Origin: an uncultured Vampirovibrio sp.
GTDB lineage: Bacteria; Cyanobacteriota; Vampirovibrionia; Gastranaerophilales; Gastranaerophilaceae
Direction of reading: 5' to 3'
DNA length: 16,998 nt
NCBI GenBank assembly: GCA_910584405.1
Contig: CAJUAL010000020.1
Coordinates: 1-16,998, forward strand
A program made the position numbers and the translations under genes. Every line of letters starts with the position of its first letter. The stretch's first letter is position 1. The notes under the pieces were generated by a model. The model had not been told where the DNA came from and did no database searches. It saw only the letters and a program-made list of their open reading frames with translations. Positions 6,191 to 12,129 of this stretch are shown piece by piece.

Positions 6191-6898
6191 ATGAGTAATA
6201 TTTTTAAAGATATAAAATACTTTTTCTTATCATTACGAGAAAGACATTTACTTAACAGTTTGAAAAATACAACAAAGAGAAGTTTTTCAAGTAAAACAGG
6301 CAAAACTGTTTACGGAAACGGTGCGGATTTATCGCTTCAATCTGAAACATTGAAGTTAATTGAGCAAGTTAAAGAAGGTGTATCTTCAATTGTAAAACGT
6401 ACAAATTGTGATCCGGATTTGCTTTTGAGTTATATAAAAGCTGCTAAAACACCTGTTTACAGGATTGAAAAAGCCGATAAATATCTGAATCTTATCAAAG
6501 AAGAAGAAGGATTTATCTGTGAAAAAGAAGGGTTTGATGCATTATTTTTATCGTTTATTACAGAAAGACAGTTTAAGTTAAAAACTCCCCCAATGTTTGT
6601 TTTAGGAGTTGGTGATATAGATAAGTTCTATATGCTTCATAATTTTTACCGCTGGTATTCTATGAAAACGGGTTTACCGGGGTTTGAATATGAGGTCCAG
6701 AAGAAGTTTAAATCATCGCTTTTTGATAAATCAAATACAGAGATGAAAAATCTTTCAATGGAAGATATTATCGCCATAAAAGAAGCTGTGTCACGCGATC
6801 AGGAAGCTACGGATTTTGTACTGCAATATACAAAACACACTGACGGTTCTAAAAATGTTATGGAAAAATTAAAAACAGAAGGCGGAGCAAATATTTAG
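6191..6898 (+). CDS. Unknown 235-aa soluble protein
   Basis: I do not recognise this protein. It has a basic N-terminal part (residues 1-45, rich in Arg/Lys, starting IFKDIKYFFLSLRERHLL). A mixed helical domain follows, with notable segments FICEKEGFDALFLSFITERQF and MLHNFYRWYSMKTGLPGFEYE. The C-terminal 30 residues are polar. No signal peptide, clear membrane span, metal-binding motif or enzyme signature is visible; the short hydrophobic stretch MFVLGVG is too small to span a membrane. No Shine-Dalgarno stands before the ATG, only the T-rich sequence TAGAATATTTTT, yet the frame is long, its codon use matches the neighbours, and good terminators lie on both sides. A TATAAA at 6165-6170 would give a short leader of about 13 nt. 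It looks like a monocistronic, perhaps lineage-specific gene. Confidence 0.82.
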   Translation: MSNIFKDIKYFFLSLRERHLLNSLKNTTKRSFSSKTGKTVYGNGADLSLQSETLKLIEQVKEGVSSIVKRTNCDPDLLLSYIKAAKTPVYRIEKADKYLNLIKEEEGFICEKEGFDALFLSFITERQFKLKTPPMFVLGVGDIDKFYMLHNFYRWYSMKTGLPGFEYEVQKKFKSSLFDKSNTEMKNLSMEDIIAIKEAVSRDQEATDFVLQYTKHTDGSKNVMEKLKTEGGANI

Positions 6899-6907
6899 GT
6901 TTATAAT

Positions 6908-6943
6908 AAAAAGGCGGCGGGTTTGAAAACCCGCCGCCTTTTT
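6908..6943. terminator. Strong bidirectional terminator
   Basis: AAAAAGGCGGCGGGTTT (6908-6924) is perfectly complementary to 6927-6943. This gives a GC-rich stem with A/T flanks, so a T-tract exists in both directions (CCTTTTTGTTTT on plus). It stops the unknown gene on the plus strand and can also stop transcription arriving from rubrerythrin on the minus strand. Confidence 0.88.
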
Positions 6944-6952
6944 GTTTTGCTG

Positions 6953-6977
6953 TCATTCCGGGCTTGACCCGGAATCT
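6953..6977. repeat. CATTCCGGG-CTTGA-CCCGGAATC palindromic element
   Basis: ATTCCGGG (6955-6962) and CCCGGAAT (6968-6975) form a perfect 8-bp stem around CTTGA, and CTGTTTTTC follows. The form 'GTCATTCCGGGCTTGACCCGGAATC' resembles, from memory, a dispersed palindromic repeat found in many bacterial genomes. It lies between two converging genes, and on the plus strand it could also act as a second terminator. Only one copy is in the window, so the repeat status is not shown here. Confidence 0.5.
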
Positions 6978-6983
6978 GTTTTT

Positions 6984-7520
6984 CTAGTTGAAATATCTTT
7001 TTAAAAGGCCGTCGAAACCTTTACCGTGACGAGCTTCATCTTTAGCCATTTCGTGAACTGTATCATGAATTGCATCATATCCAAGTTCTTTAGCTCTTTT
7101 TGCGATAGCAAGTTTACCTTCGCAAGCGCCGTGTTCAGCATCAGCTCTTAATTCAAGGTTTTTCTTAGTTGAGTTTGTTACAACTTCGCCTAATAATTCA
7201 GCAAATTTAGCAGCATGTTCTGCTTCTTCAAAAGCATATCTTTTGTAAGCTTCTGCAACTTCAGGATAGCCTTCTCTTTCAGCAACTCTTGCCATTGCAA
7301 GATACATACCTACTTCAGTACATTCGCCGTTAAAGTTAGCTCTTAAGCCTTCCATAATTTCAGCATCTTCAACTTTGCCGTCGCCTACGTTGTGTTCGCA
7401 AGCGTATACTTTAGCTTCTCCGCCTACTTCTTTAAAAGTAGTAGCTCCGCATAAAGGGCATTTTTCTGGTGCTTTATCAGCTTCTGTTGACCAACCGCAT
7501 ACTGTACATACAAATTTCAT
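6984..7520 (-). CDS. Reverse rubrerythrin (rubredoxin domain first), peroxide reductase
   Basis: The N-terminal 30 residues form a rubredoxin-type iron site with two CxxC pairs, Cys5/Cys8 and Cys21/Cys24. Residues 50-178 form a ferritin-like four-helix diiron domain with two ExxH motifs (Glu99/His102 and Glu162/His165) plus Glu66 and Glu134. Ordinary rubrerythrin has the order diiron then rubredoxin. The inverted order marks the 'reverse rubrerythrin' group, which reduces hydrogen peroxide to water with electrons from NADH or rubredoxin systems and protects anaerobes from oxygen. The length of 178 aa is typical. The ribosome site AAAGGTGG stands before the ATG and a strong promoter lies upstream. 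The gene follows thioredoxin on the same strand but is separated by a promoter, so it is probably transcribed alone. Confidence 0.95.
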   Translation of the reverse strand: MKFVCTVCGWSTEADKAPEKCPLCGATTFKEVGGEAKVYACEHNVGDGKVEDAEIMEGLRANFNGECTEVGMYLAMARVAEREGYPEVAEAYKRYAFEEAEHAAKFAELLGEVVTNSTKKNLELRADAEHGACEGKLAIAKRAKELGYDAIHDTVHEMAKDEARHGKGFDGLLKRYFN

Positions 7521-7557
7521 AATATTTCCACCTTTCTTCTCATTTTTTACACTTTTG

Positions 7558-7585
7558 ATTATAGCAGAATAAAAATTTTTGTAAA
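7558..7585 (-). promoter_or_regulatory. Strong promoter of reverse rubrerythrin
   Basis: On the minus strand TTTACA (7585-7580) is followed after 16 bp by TATAAT (7563-7558), which is preceded by TGC to make an extended -10 (TGCTATAAT). The leader is about 30 nt. No clear PerR box or other dyad overlaps it, so high basal expression is expected. Confidence 0.7.
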
Positions 7586-7607
7586 GTGGAAATTATTTTC
7601 ATTTTTG

Positions 7608-7931
7608 TTAAATATGTTTTTCAATATTAGAAATGATAGTTGATTTAGGCATAAGTCCTGTTAATCTTTCAACGGCTTCACCATTTTTAAAGATTAAAAG
7701 GCTTGGAAGTCCGCTGATTGAATAAGCTTTGGCTGTTTCAAGGCAGTCTTCCGTGTTAACTTTTGCAAATTTTATTTTGCCTTCATATTCTTGTGCAATT
7801 TCATCAAGAACGGGAGCAAGTTTTCTGCAAGGGCCGCACCAGGTTGCCCAAAAGTCTACTACAACAGGAATTTTGGAATTTAAAACTTCTTGTTCAAAAT
7901 CAATATCTTTAATTTCAATAACTTTTCCCAT
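7608..7931 (-). CDS. trxA: Thioredoxin
   Basis: This is a 107-aa cytosolic disulfide reductase with the canonical active site WCGPC (Cys32 and Cys35), the buried Asp in VVVDFWA and the cis-proline Pro76 in GLPSLLIF. It is reduced by thioredoxin reductase and passes electrons to peroxiredoxins, ribonucleotide reductase and other targets. The longest frame starts at 7970, but I place the start at 7931. There MGKVIEIKD begins at the normal position for the family and is preceded by AAGGGAG 7 nt upstream. The upstream extension of 13 residues has no ribosome site of its own. The gene is divergent from the exonuclease gene across a 90-bp shared region. Its position beside rubrerythrin suggests joint service in peroxide and thiol defence. 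Confidence 0.96.
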   Translation of the reverse strand: MGKVIEIKDIDFEQEVLNSKIPVVVDFWATWCGPCRKLAPVLDEIAQEYEGKIKFAKVNTEDCLETAKAYSISGLPSLLIFKNGEAVERLTGLMPKSTIISNIEKHI

Positions 7932-7984
7932 TTTGCTTCTCCCTTCACATAACTGTTCATATATTATCATAGAAAAAATTTTTG

Positions 7985-7993
7985 TGCTATTAT
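7985..7993 (+). promoter_or_regulatory. Extended -10 element for the exonuclease-transporter operon
   Basis: TGCTATTAT (7985-7993) is an extended -10 about 28 nt before the exonuclease start. The hexamer at the usual -35 spacing (TATCAT) is poor, which an extended -10 can tolerate. The trxA promoter on the other strand should lie in the same 90-bp region, but I could not fix it; GATAAT-like hexamers occur around 7962-7970 without a good -35. Confidence 0.45.
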
Positions 7994-8021
7994 CTATATA
8001 AATAACAATCAGGACAAGAAA

Positions 8022-8939
8022 ATGGCAAGAAAAAAAGTAATTGAGATAGTTTTAGATACAGAAACCACTGGATTGGATTATACCAGAGAAAAAATGGTTG
8101 AGTTCGCTGCCGTAAGGTTAGAAAACGGTAAAATTAAAGATGAATTTCAGACCTTGATTAATCCTCAACAACATATAAGAAAATCCAGTATTGCAATTCA
8201 CGGAATTACTCAGGAAATGGTTGAGGATGCTCCGACAGAAGAAGAAGTTCTTCCTAAAATTTTAGAATTTATCGGAGATTATCCTATAGTTGCTCATAAT
8301 GCAATATTTGATTATTCATTTATCAATGAAGCTTCAAAAAGAGTTACTGGAAAAGAAATTTCAAATGAACGTATTGATACGCAACAAATGTTTAAAGAAG
8401 TTTATCCGGAATTAGATGCACATGGGTTAGGCGCTTTAACTGAGAAGTTTAAGGTTGAAATTACCGATAGACATCGTGCTATGGGTGATACAATGGGGCT
8501 TGCTTTGGCTTACCCTAAGCTTAAAAAACTTTATGTTCAAAAGTACGATTGGGAAAATAAACAGCTTGAAAATGTTGAGTATCTTTTTGAAAGATATTTA
8601 CGTTTGCAAAATACTGTGACAACTTTGCAATCAGAAATGCAGGATTTGAAATCAGTATTTAAGCTTTATTTTGAGGAAGGCGGAGCACCTATTACTTCTC
8701 AAGAAGGTGATATGCTTGTTTATAACTCAAAACAGTCTTTCGGATATGATTTTAATGCAATAAAATCCGTTCTGGAAGAAATCGGCGCATTGGAAAAAGC
8801 TGTTAAATTAAATACGGGATTTATAGACAGACTTGTTAACGGCAAAAGTTTGGATGAAGATAAAAGAGAAATTATCAAAAATGCCAGACAAGAATTAACA
8901 GAAACAAGAAATATTCAGGTTATTAAGAATAACAAATAA
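8022..8939 (+). CDS. DnaQ-like 3'-5' exonuclease (DEDDh) with long C-terminal extension
   Basis: Residues 1-170 form a DEDDh exonuclease domain with all three motifs. ExoI is LDTETTG (Asp12, Glu14), ExoII is VAHNAIFDYSF (Asp97) and ExoIII is HRAMGDT (His151, Asp156). Such domains remove 3' nucleotides, as the proofreading subunit epsilon or as free nucleases. The region after 170 (about 135 aa) is not a known domain to me. It is predicted helical, with a heptad-like stretch RLQNTVTTLQSEMQDLKSVF and a polar Lys/Arg-rich tail. No polymerase fusion or GIY-YIG domain follows, so this is neither PolC nor a UvrC-like protein. The ribosome site is AGGACA, moderate, before ATG. The transporter gene starts 13 nt after the stop, so the two are probably co-transcribed, although their functions are not obviously linked. 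Confidence 0.9.
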   Translation: MARKKVIEIVLDTETTGLDYTREKMVEFAAVRLENGKIKDEFQTLINPQQHIRKSSIAIHGITQEMVEDAPTEEEVLPKILEFIGDYPIVAHNAIFDYSFINEASKRVTGKEISNERIDTQQMFKEVYPELDAHGLGALTEKFKVEITDRHRAMGDTMGLALAYPKLKKLYVQKYDWENKQLENVEYLFERYLRLQNTVTTLQSEMQDLKSVFKLYFEEGGAPITSQEGDMLVYNSKQSFGYDFNAIKSVLEEIGALEKAVKLNTGFIDRLVNGKSLDEDKREIIKNARQELTETRNIQVIKNNK

Positions 8940-8952
8940 GGAGAAAACACTT

Positions 8953-10356
8953 ATGTTCAAAAAATTAGGGGCGTTTTTTAAGGAGCCTCCGATCGCAGAA
9001 CCTATTCAGGATTCTGAAAAAGTAGATTCTATGTATAAACATTGGCGTTTGAGAATGTTTTACTCATGCTTTATCGGTTATACTATTTTTTATCTGTGTA
9101 AGAAAAATATTGCAGTAGCTTTACCGGGAATTATGGATGAATTTCATTATTCTGCAACCGAGTTAGGTTTATTAGGCAGTTCGCTATATTTGACTTACGG
9201 TATCGGTAAGTTTGTAAACGGCGTTTTGGCTGACGGTTCAGATGTTAGAAAATTCTTCCCGACAGCATTATTGATGACAGCTTTAGCAAATATTGCTTTT
9301 GCTCTTGCTCCAAGTGCTATCGGAGTTTTAGGGTTAAGCCCTAAAGTATTTGCAATGGTTCTTTTATGGACACTTGCATTTTTATGGGGTGTTTCAGGTT
9401 GGTTCCAATCTGCAGGATTCCCTGCTGTTGCAAAAAGTTTGACTTACTGGTATTCAAACTCTGAACGTGGTACAAAATGGGCTGCTTGGTCTTGTTCTCA
9501 CCAAACGGGTACCTTCTTAAGCTTTATTATTGCAGGTTTCATTGCTGCACATTTTGGCTGGAGAGCTGCATTTTTAGTTCCAGGTATTTTAGCCGCTTGT
9601 ACTGCAATCTGGTTGTTTGAAAGATTACGTGACAGACCGCAGTCTTTAGGTTTGCCTGATGTTGAAGTTTATAGAAATGAACCGGTTAAACAACAGTGTG
9701 CTGAAGATAAAAAAGAAGAAGATGAAATGTCTTATGTTCAAATCTTCAAAAAATACGTTTTATGTAATAAAACTATCTGGTTATTGGCAATTGCTTATGT
9801 ATTTGTATACATTATCAGATTCGGTGCTGAAGACTGGATGATTATGTATTTGAAAAATGCAAAAGGTATCGGACTTGAAAAAGCTACAGGTATGATTGCT
9901 TCATTACCTTTGGTAGGTATTGTCGGTACTATGTGCGCAGGTCTAATTTCAGATAAATGCTTTAAAGGTAAAAGAGCTCCTGTTAACTTAATTTATTTAG
10001 TTGGGGTAATTTTAGCTATTATTGCTTTGAGATTCAATACAAATACTTGGGCATTCTATCCTATCATCGGTTTATTAGGGGCATTTACTTACGGTCCTCA
10101 GATGATGATTGGCGGACTTTGCGCAGTTGAATCAAGTTCTAAAAAGGTAGCTTCTGCTGCTTCAGGTTTTACCGGAACTTTCGGTTATATCGGTGCGTTT
10201 TTATCAGCTACCGGAACTGGTTTCTTAGTTGATAAATTGGGTAAAAACGGTGTACAAAACTGGGACGGCGCGATTTATTTCTGGTTGGCTTCAGGTATTA
10301 TATGTTTAATCATCTGTGCTATTTTGGCAATTGATGAATATAAGAAAAAAGCCTAA
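8953..10356 (+). CDS. UhpC/GlpT-type organophosphate:phosphate antiporter (MFS)
   Basis: A 467-aa inner-membrane transporter of the major facilitator superfamily, OPA family, with about 12 membrane helices and a charged central loop (about residues 225-260). The sequence resembles UhpC more than GlpT. Shared features are the start YKHWRLRMFYSCFIGY, the segment RLRDRPQSLGLPDV before the loop, KYVLCNKTIWLL after it, and YGPQMMIGG near the end. The family exchanges phosphate for sugar phosphates or glycerol-3-phosphate. Of the two arginines that bind the substrate phosphate in GlpT, the second is present (Arg289 in YIIRFGAEDW), while the first is replaced by Lys50 (YLCKKN for YLVRKN). UhpC works as a sensor in E. 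coli but as a glucose-6-phosphate transporter in Chlamydia, and no UhpA/UhpB is nearby, so transport is the likelier role. The ribosome site AAGGAG directly follows the exonuclease stop. Confidence 0.92.
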   Translation: MFKKLGAFFKEPPIAEPIQDSEKVDSMYKHWRLRMFYSCFIGYTIFYLCKKNIAVALPGIMDEFHYSATELGLLGSSLYLTYGIGKFVNGVLADGSDVRKFFPTALLMTALANIAFALAPSAIGVLGLSPKVFAMVLLWTLAFLWGVSGWFQSAGFPAVAKSLTYWYSNSERGTKWAAWSCSHQTGTFLSFIIAGFIAAHFGWRAAFLVPGILAACTAIWLFERLRDRPQSLGLPDVEVYRNEPVKQQCAEDKKEEDEMSYVQIFKKYVLCNKTIWLLAIAYVFVYIIRFGAEDWMIMYLKNAKGIGLEKATGMIASLPLVGIVGTMCAGLISDKCFKGKRAPVNLIYLVGVILAIIALRFNTNTWAFYPIIGLLGAFTYGPQMMIGGLCAVESSSKKVASAASGFTGTFGYIGAFLSATGTGFLVDKLGKNGVQNWDGAIYFWLASGIICLIICAILAIDEYKKKA

Positions 10357-10375
10357 GCAATATTTTATTTGTAAG

Positions 10376-10404
10376 ACGGCGGATTGAAAAATCCGCCGTA
10401 ATTT
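10376..10404 (+). terminator. Hairpin terminator after the transporter gene
   Basis: ACGGCGGATT (10376-10385) pairs perfectly with AATCCGCCGT (10390-10399) around a GAAA tetraloop. The tail AATTTATT is only partly T. It lies 19 nt after the transporter stop and just upstream of the next gene's ribosome site, so some read-through into the dehydrogenase gene is possible. Confidence 0.65.
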
Positions 10405-10420
10405 ATTAAAAGGAGTTACT

Positions 10421-11398
10421 ATGAAATCTGCTCAAATTGAAAATAATATATTAGTTGTTAAAGATAGAGAAAATGAAAAGTTAAACGGCAGGAAAGGTGC
10501 AATCCTAAGAGGACTTGGCTGCGGGTTATGCGGTTCTGATATTGTTAAGTTAAAGCAGCATCTGGTAAAAGACGGAACTGTTTTAGGTCATGAAGTTGTC
10601 GGAAGAATTGTTGAAATAGATTCTGATACTGATTTTAAAGTTGAAGATGTTATTGTTACCTCTCATCATATTCCTTGCGGTAAATGTGAATATTGTAAAA
10701 ACGGTAATGTTTCAATGTGCAGACATTTTAAAGAAACTAATATTAAACCGGGCGGATTTAGTGAATTTATTTATGTGTCGGAAGAACATTTGAAAAATGT
10801 AGCTTATTTGAAACCTGAGAATTTAACAAATGAAGAAGCATCTTTTTATGAACCTTTAGCTTGCTGTATTCGAGCAGTTAAGCGTGCTTGTTTAAGACAA
10901 AATTCAACTGTGCTTGTTATAGGTTTGGGTTCTATCGGAATCTTAATGTCACAGGCGTTAAGAGCTTTTGGGATGAATGTTATCGGATGTGATTTAATAG
11001 CATCACGGGTTCAGGTTTTGAAAAATCTTGGAATTGAGGCATTTGTATTATCTGAAATGTGTGACAGTATTAAAGCCGACGGAGTTTTTATGACGTCAGG
11101 AGCTGATAAGGCGATAGATACAGCTTTAAAATTTGTTCGCGACGGAGGTAAAATTTTAGTATTTTCAAGTACTCCGCAGAATTTTGGGTATGCAAACAAC
11201 GAAATTTATTATAGAGAATTGACTGTTCTTGGCAGTTATTCGCCATCTCCTGTTGACTTGAGGGATTCTTTGGAATTGTTGGCGGATAAGCAGGTTAATG
11301 TTGCGGGACTTTCTACTGTTTACCCTCTTGAAAAAGTTCAAAAAGCAATAAATGACACTTTGGAAAATAAAATTTTGAAGGCGTATATCCAATTGTAA
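10421..11398 (+). CDS. Zinc-dependent medium-chain alcohol/polyol dehydrogenase (MDR), NAD-type
   Basis: A cytosolic oxidoreductase of the zinc MDR superfamily, whose members oxidise secondary alcohols, polyols or threonine. Catalytic zinc ligands are Cys37 (GLCGSD), His57/Glu58 (GHE) and Glu144 (YEPLACC). The structural zinc is held by Cys86, Cys89, Cys92 and Cys100. The Rossmann fold begins at VIGLGSIG (about 167-173), and Asp191 at the end of its second strand favours NAD over NADP. The 325-aa length is a little short for the family (340-350), because the N-terminus is compact. A strong ribosome site AAAAGGAG precedes the ATG. The substrate cannot be read from sequence; the sugar-phosphate transporter upstream hints at a polyol or sugar-phosphate substrate, which is inference only. 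It is distinct from the MDR gene at 12130. Confidence 0.92.
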   Translation: MKSAQIENNILVVKDRENEKLNGRKGAILRGLGCGLCGSDIVKLKQHLVKDGTVLGHEVVGRIVEIDSDTDFKVEDVIVTSHHIPCGKCEYCKNGNVSMCRHFKETNIKPGGFSEFIYVSEEHLKNVAYLKPENLTNEEASFYEPLACCIRAVKRACLRQNSTVLVIGLGSIGILMSQALRAFGMNVIGCDLIASRVQVLKNLGIEAFVLSEMCDSIKADGVFMTSGADKAIDTALKFVRDGGKILVFSSTPQNFGYANNEIYYRELTVLGSYSPSPVDLRDSLELLADKQVNVAGLSTVYPLEKVQKAINDTLENKILKAYIQL

Positions 11399-11434
11399 CA
11401 AAAGTGTTTGCAAGATAGCAATTTTTGGATGTTT

Positions 11435-11462
11435 TTTGTTTTTATAACTTTGTAGGTATAAA
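11435..11462 (+). promoter_or_regulatory. Possible promoter for the small gene pair
   Basis: TATAAA (11457-11462) is preceded after 16 bp by TTTGTT (11435-11440), a moderate -35. The predicted start would be near 11469 and the leader about 17 nt, just enough for the ribosome site. A TATAAC at 11443-11448 is an alternative -10 with no matching -35. Confidence 0.35.
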
Positions 11463-11485
11463 CAAATTTAGGAAGGAAAAGTTAA

Positions 11486-11764
11486 ATGAGTGTTAATGCA
11501 GTAAGTTATCCGGGTTGTTATGCAACAGCAAATGTTGGTGGAGTTTCAAGTACTCAGGCAAATCCTATTGTTGCAAAGTTAAAAGATGAAATCGCTTATA
11601 AACAAGCATATGTAAAAGTTGAGTTTTTACAAAATACATTGGAAAAACATAAAGATATGAATCTTGCAGAAAGAAATGCTGTTGAAGGAATGCTAAGAGA
11701 TGCACAACGAGAAATAGCACAATTAAAACAACAATTAGATGCAAAATATCCCGTAAATGCTTAG
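11486..11764 (+). CDS. Small coiled-coil protein of unknown function
   Basis: A 92-aa protein that I do not recognise. Residues 1-26 are small and polar (Ser/Ala/Gly/Val-rich with one Cys at 11) and look disordered. Residues 27-86 are strongly helical with hydrophobic heptads (VEFLQNTLEKHKDM and MLRDAQREIAQLKQQLDAKY), typical of a short coiled coil that would dimerise. There is no signal peptide or membrane span. The ribosome site AGGAAGG lies about 9 nt before the ATG. The stop codon TAG is part of the ribosome site of the next gene, so the two small genes are almost certainly translated from one transcript and their products may act together. Confidence 0.82.
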   Translation: MSVNAVSYPGCYATANVGGVSSTQANPIVAKLKDEIAYKQAYVKVEFLQNTLEKHKDMNLAERNAVEGMLRDAQREIAQLKQQLDAKYPVNA

Positions 11765-11776
11765 GAGGTTTTTAGT

Positions 11777-12049
11777 ATGTCCATAATTAATAGTTATTCT
11801 AATTATGTAAATTCGTTTTATTCAAATGATGTAAATGTTTTGAAAAAACGTAAAACTCAGGCAAAAGTTATTGGTGCTGCAACAATTGCAGCAGGTGCAA
11901 TGAGCGGAACTGCGGCATTATTTTCTAAAAATCCGAGTGTTATTTTAAAATGGGTAGTTCCTATTTTGGGAATGGTATTCGGAGCGAATGCTTTAAATTA
12001 TTCTAAGCAGGCAGAAAAGAAAATTATTCAACTTGAAGCTCAAGCATAA
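11777..12049 (+). CDS. Small two-span membrane protein of unknown function
   Basis: A 90-aa protein with a polar Tyr/Asn/Ser-rich start (1-20), a basic stretch KKRKTQAK (23-30) and two hydrophobic helices (about 31-49, Ala/Gly-rich, and 55-74). A charged tail, KQAEKKIIQLEAQA, follows. By the positive-inside rule both ends should be cytoplasmic. A very strong ribosome site, TTAGGAGG, overlaps the stop of the coiled-coil gene upstream, indicating translational coupling. The size and the partner gene recall small toxin-antitoxin, holin-like or membrane-anchor pairs, but no family motif is visible and I do not assign any of these. Confidence 0.82.
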   Translation: MSIINSYSNYVNSFYSNDVNVLKKRKTQAKVIGAATIAAGAMSGTAALFSKNPSVILKWVVPILGMVFGANALNYSKQAEKKIIQLEAQA

Positions 12050-12059
12050 AAAGATTTTA

Positions 12060-12104
12060 AAAGAGCCGTCGGCGTAATTTTTCGCCGACGGCTCTTTATT
12101 TATT
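12060..12104 (+). terminator. Strong terminator after the small gene pair
   Basis: AAAGAGCCGTCGGCG (12060-12074) is perfectly complementary to 12083-12097 around an 8-nt loop, and the T-rich tail TTTATTTATTTCC follows. The hairpin begins 11 nt after the stop codon. The flanking A and T runs make it usable from both strands. Confidence 0.88.
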
Positions 12105-12129
12105 TCCTACTTTGAGTTATGCTGAACTT

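Noticed and set aside
8022..8939. DNA polymerase III epsilon subunit (dnaQ) or PolC
   Set aside because: The exonuclease motifs fit, but the long unknown C-terminal extension and the operon with a transporter do not allow a specific assignment to the replicase subunit; no polymerase domain is present.
11486..12049. Small gene pair as a classical toxin-antitoxin module
   Set aside because: No known toxin or antitoxin motif, no DNA-binding domain and no autoregulatory palindrome at the promoter; gene size and coupling alone do not support the call.
12112..12129. TTG 12112 as the start of the second MDR gene
   Set aside because: It has no ribosome site and adds six residues (MSYAEL) before the normal family start at ATG 12130; it remains possible but less likely.
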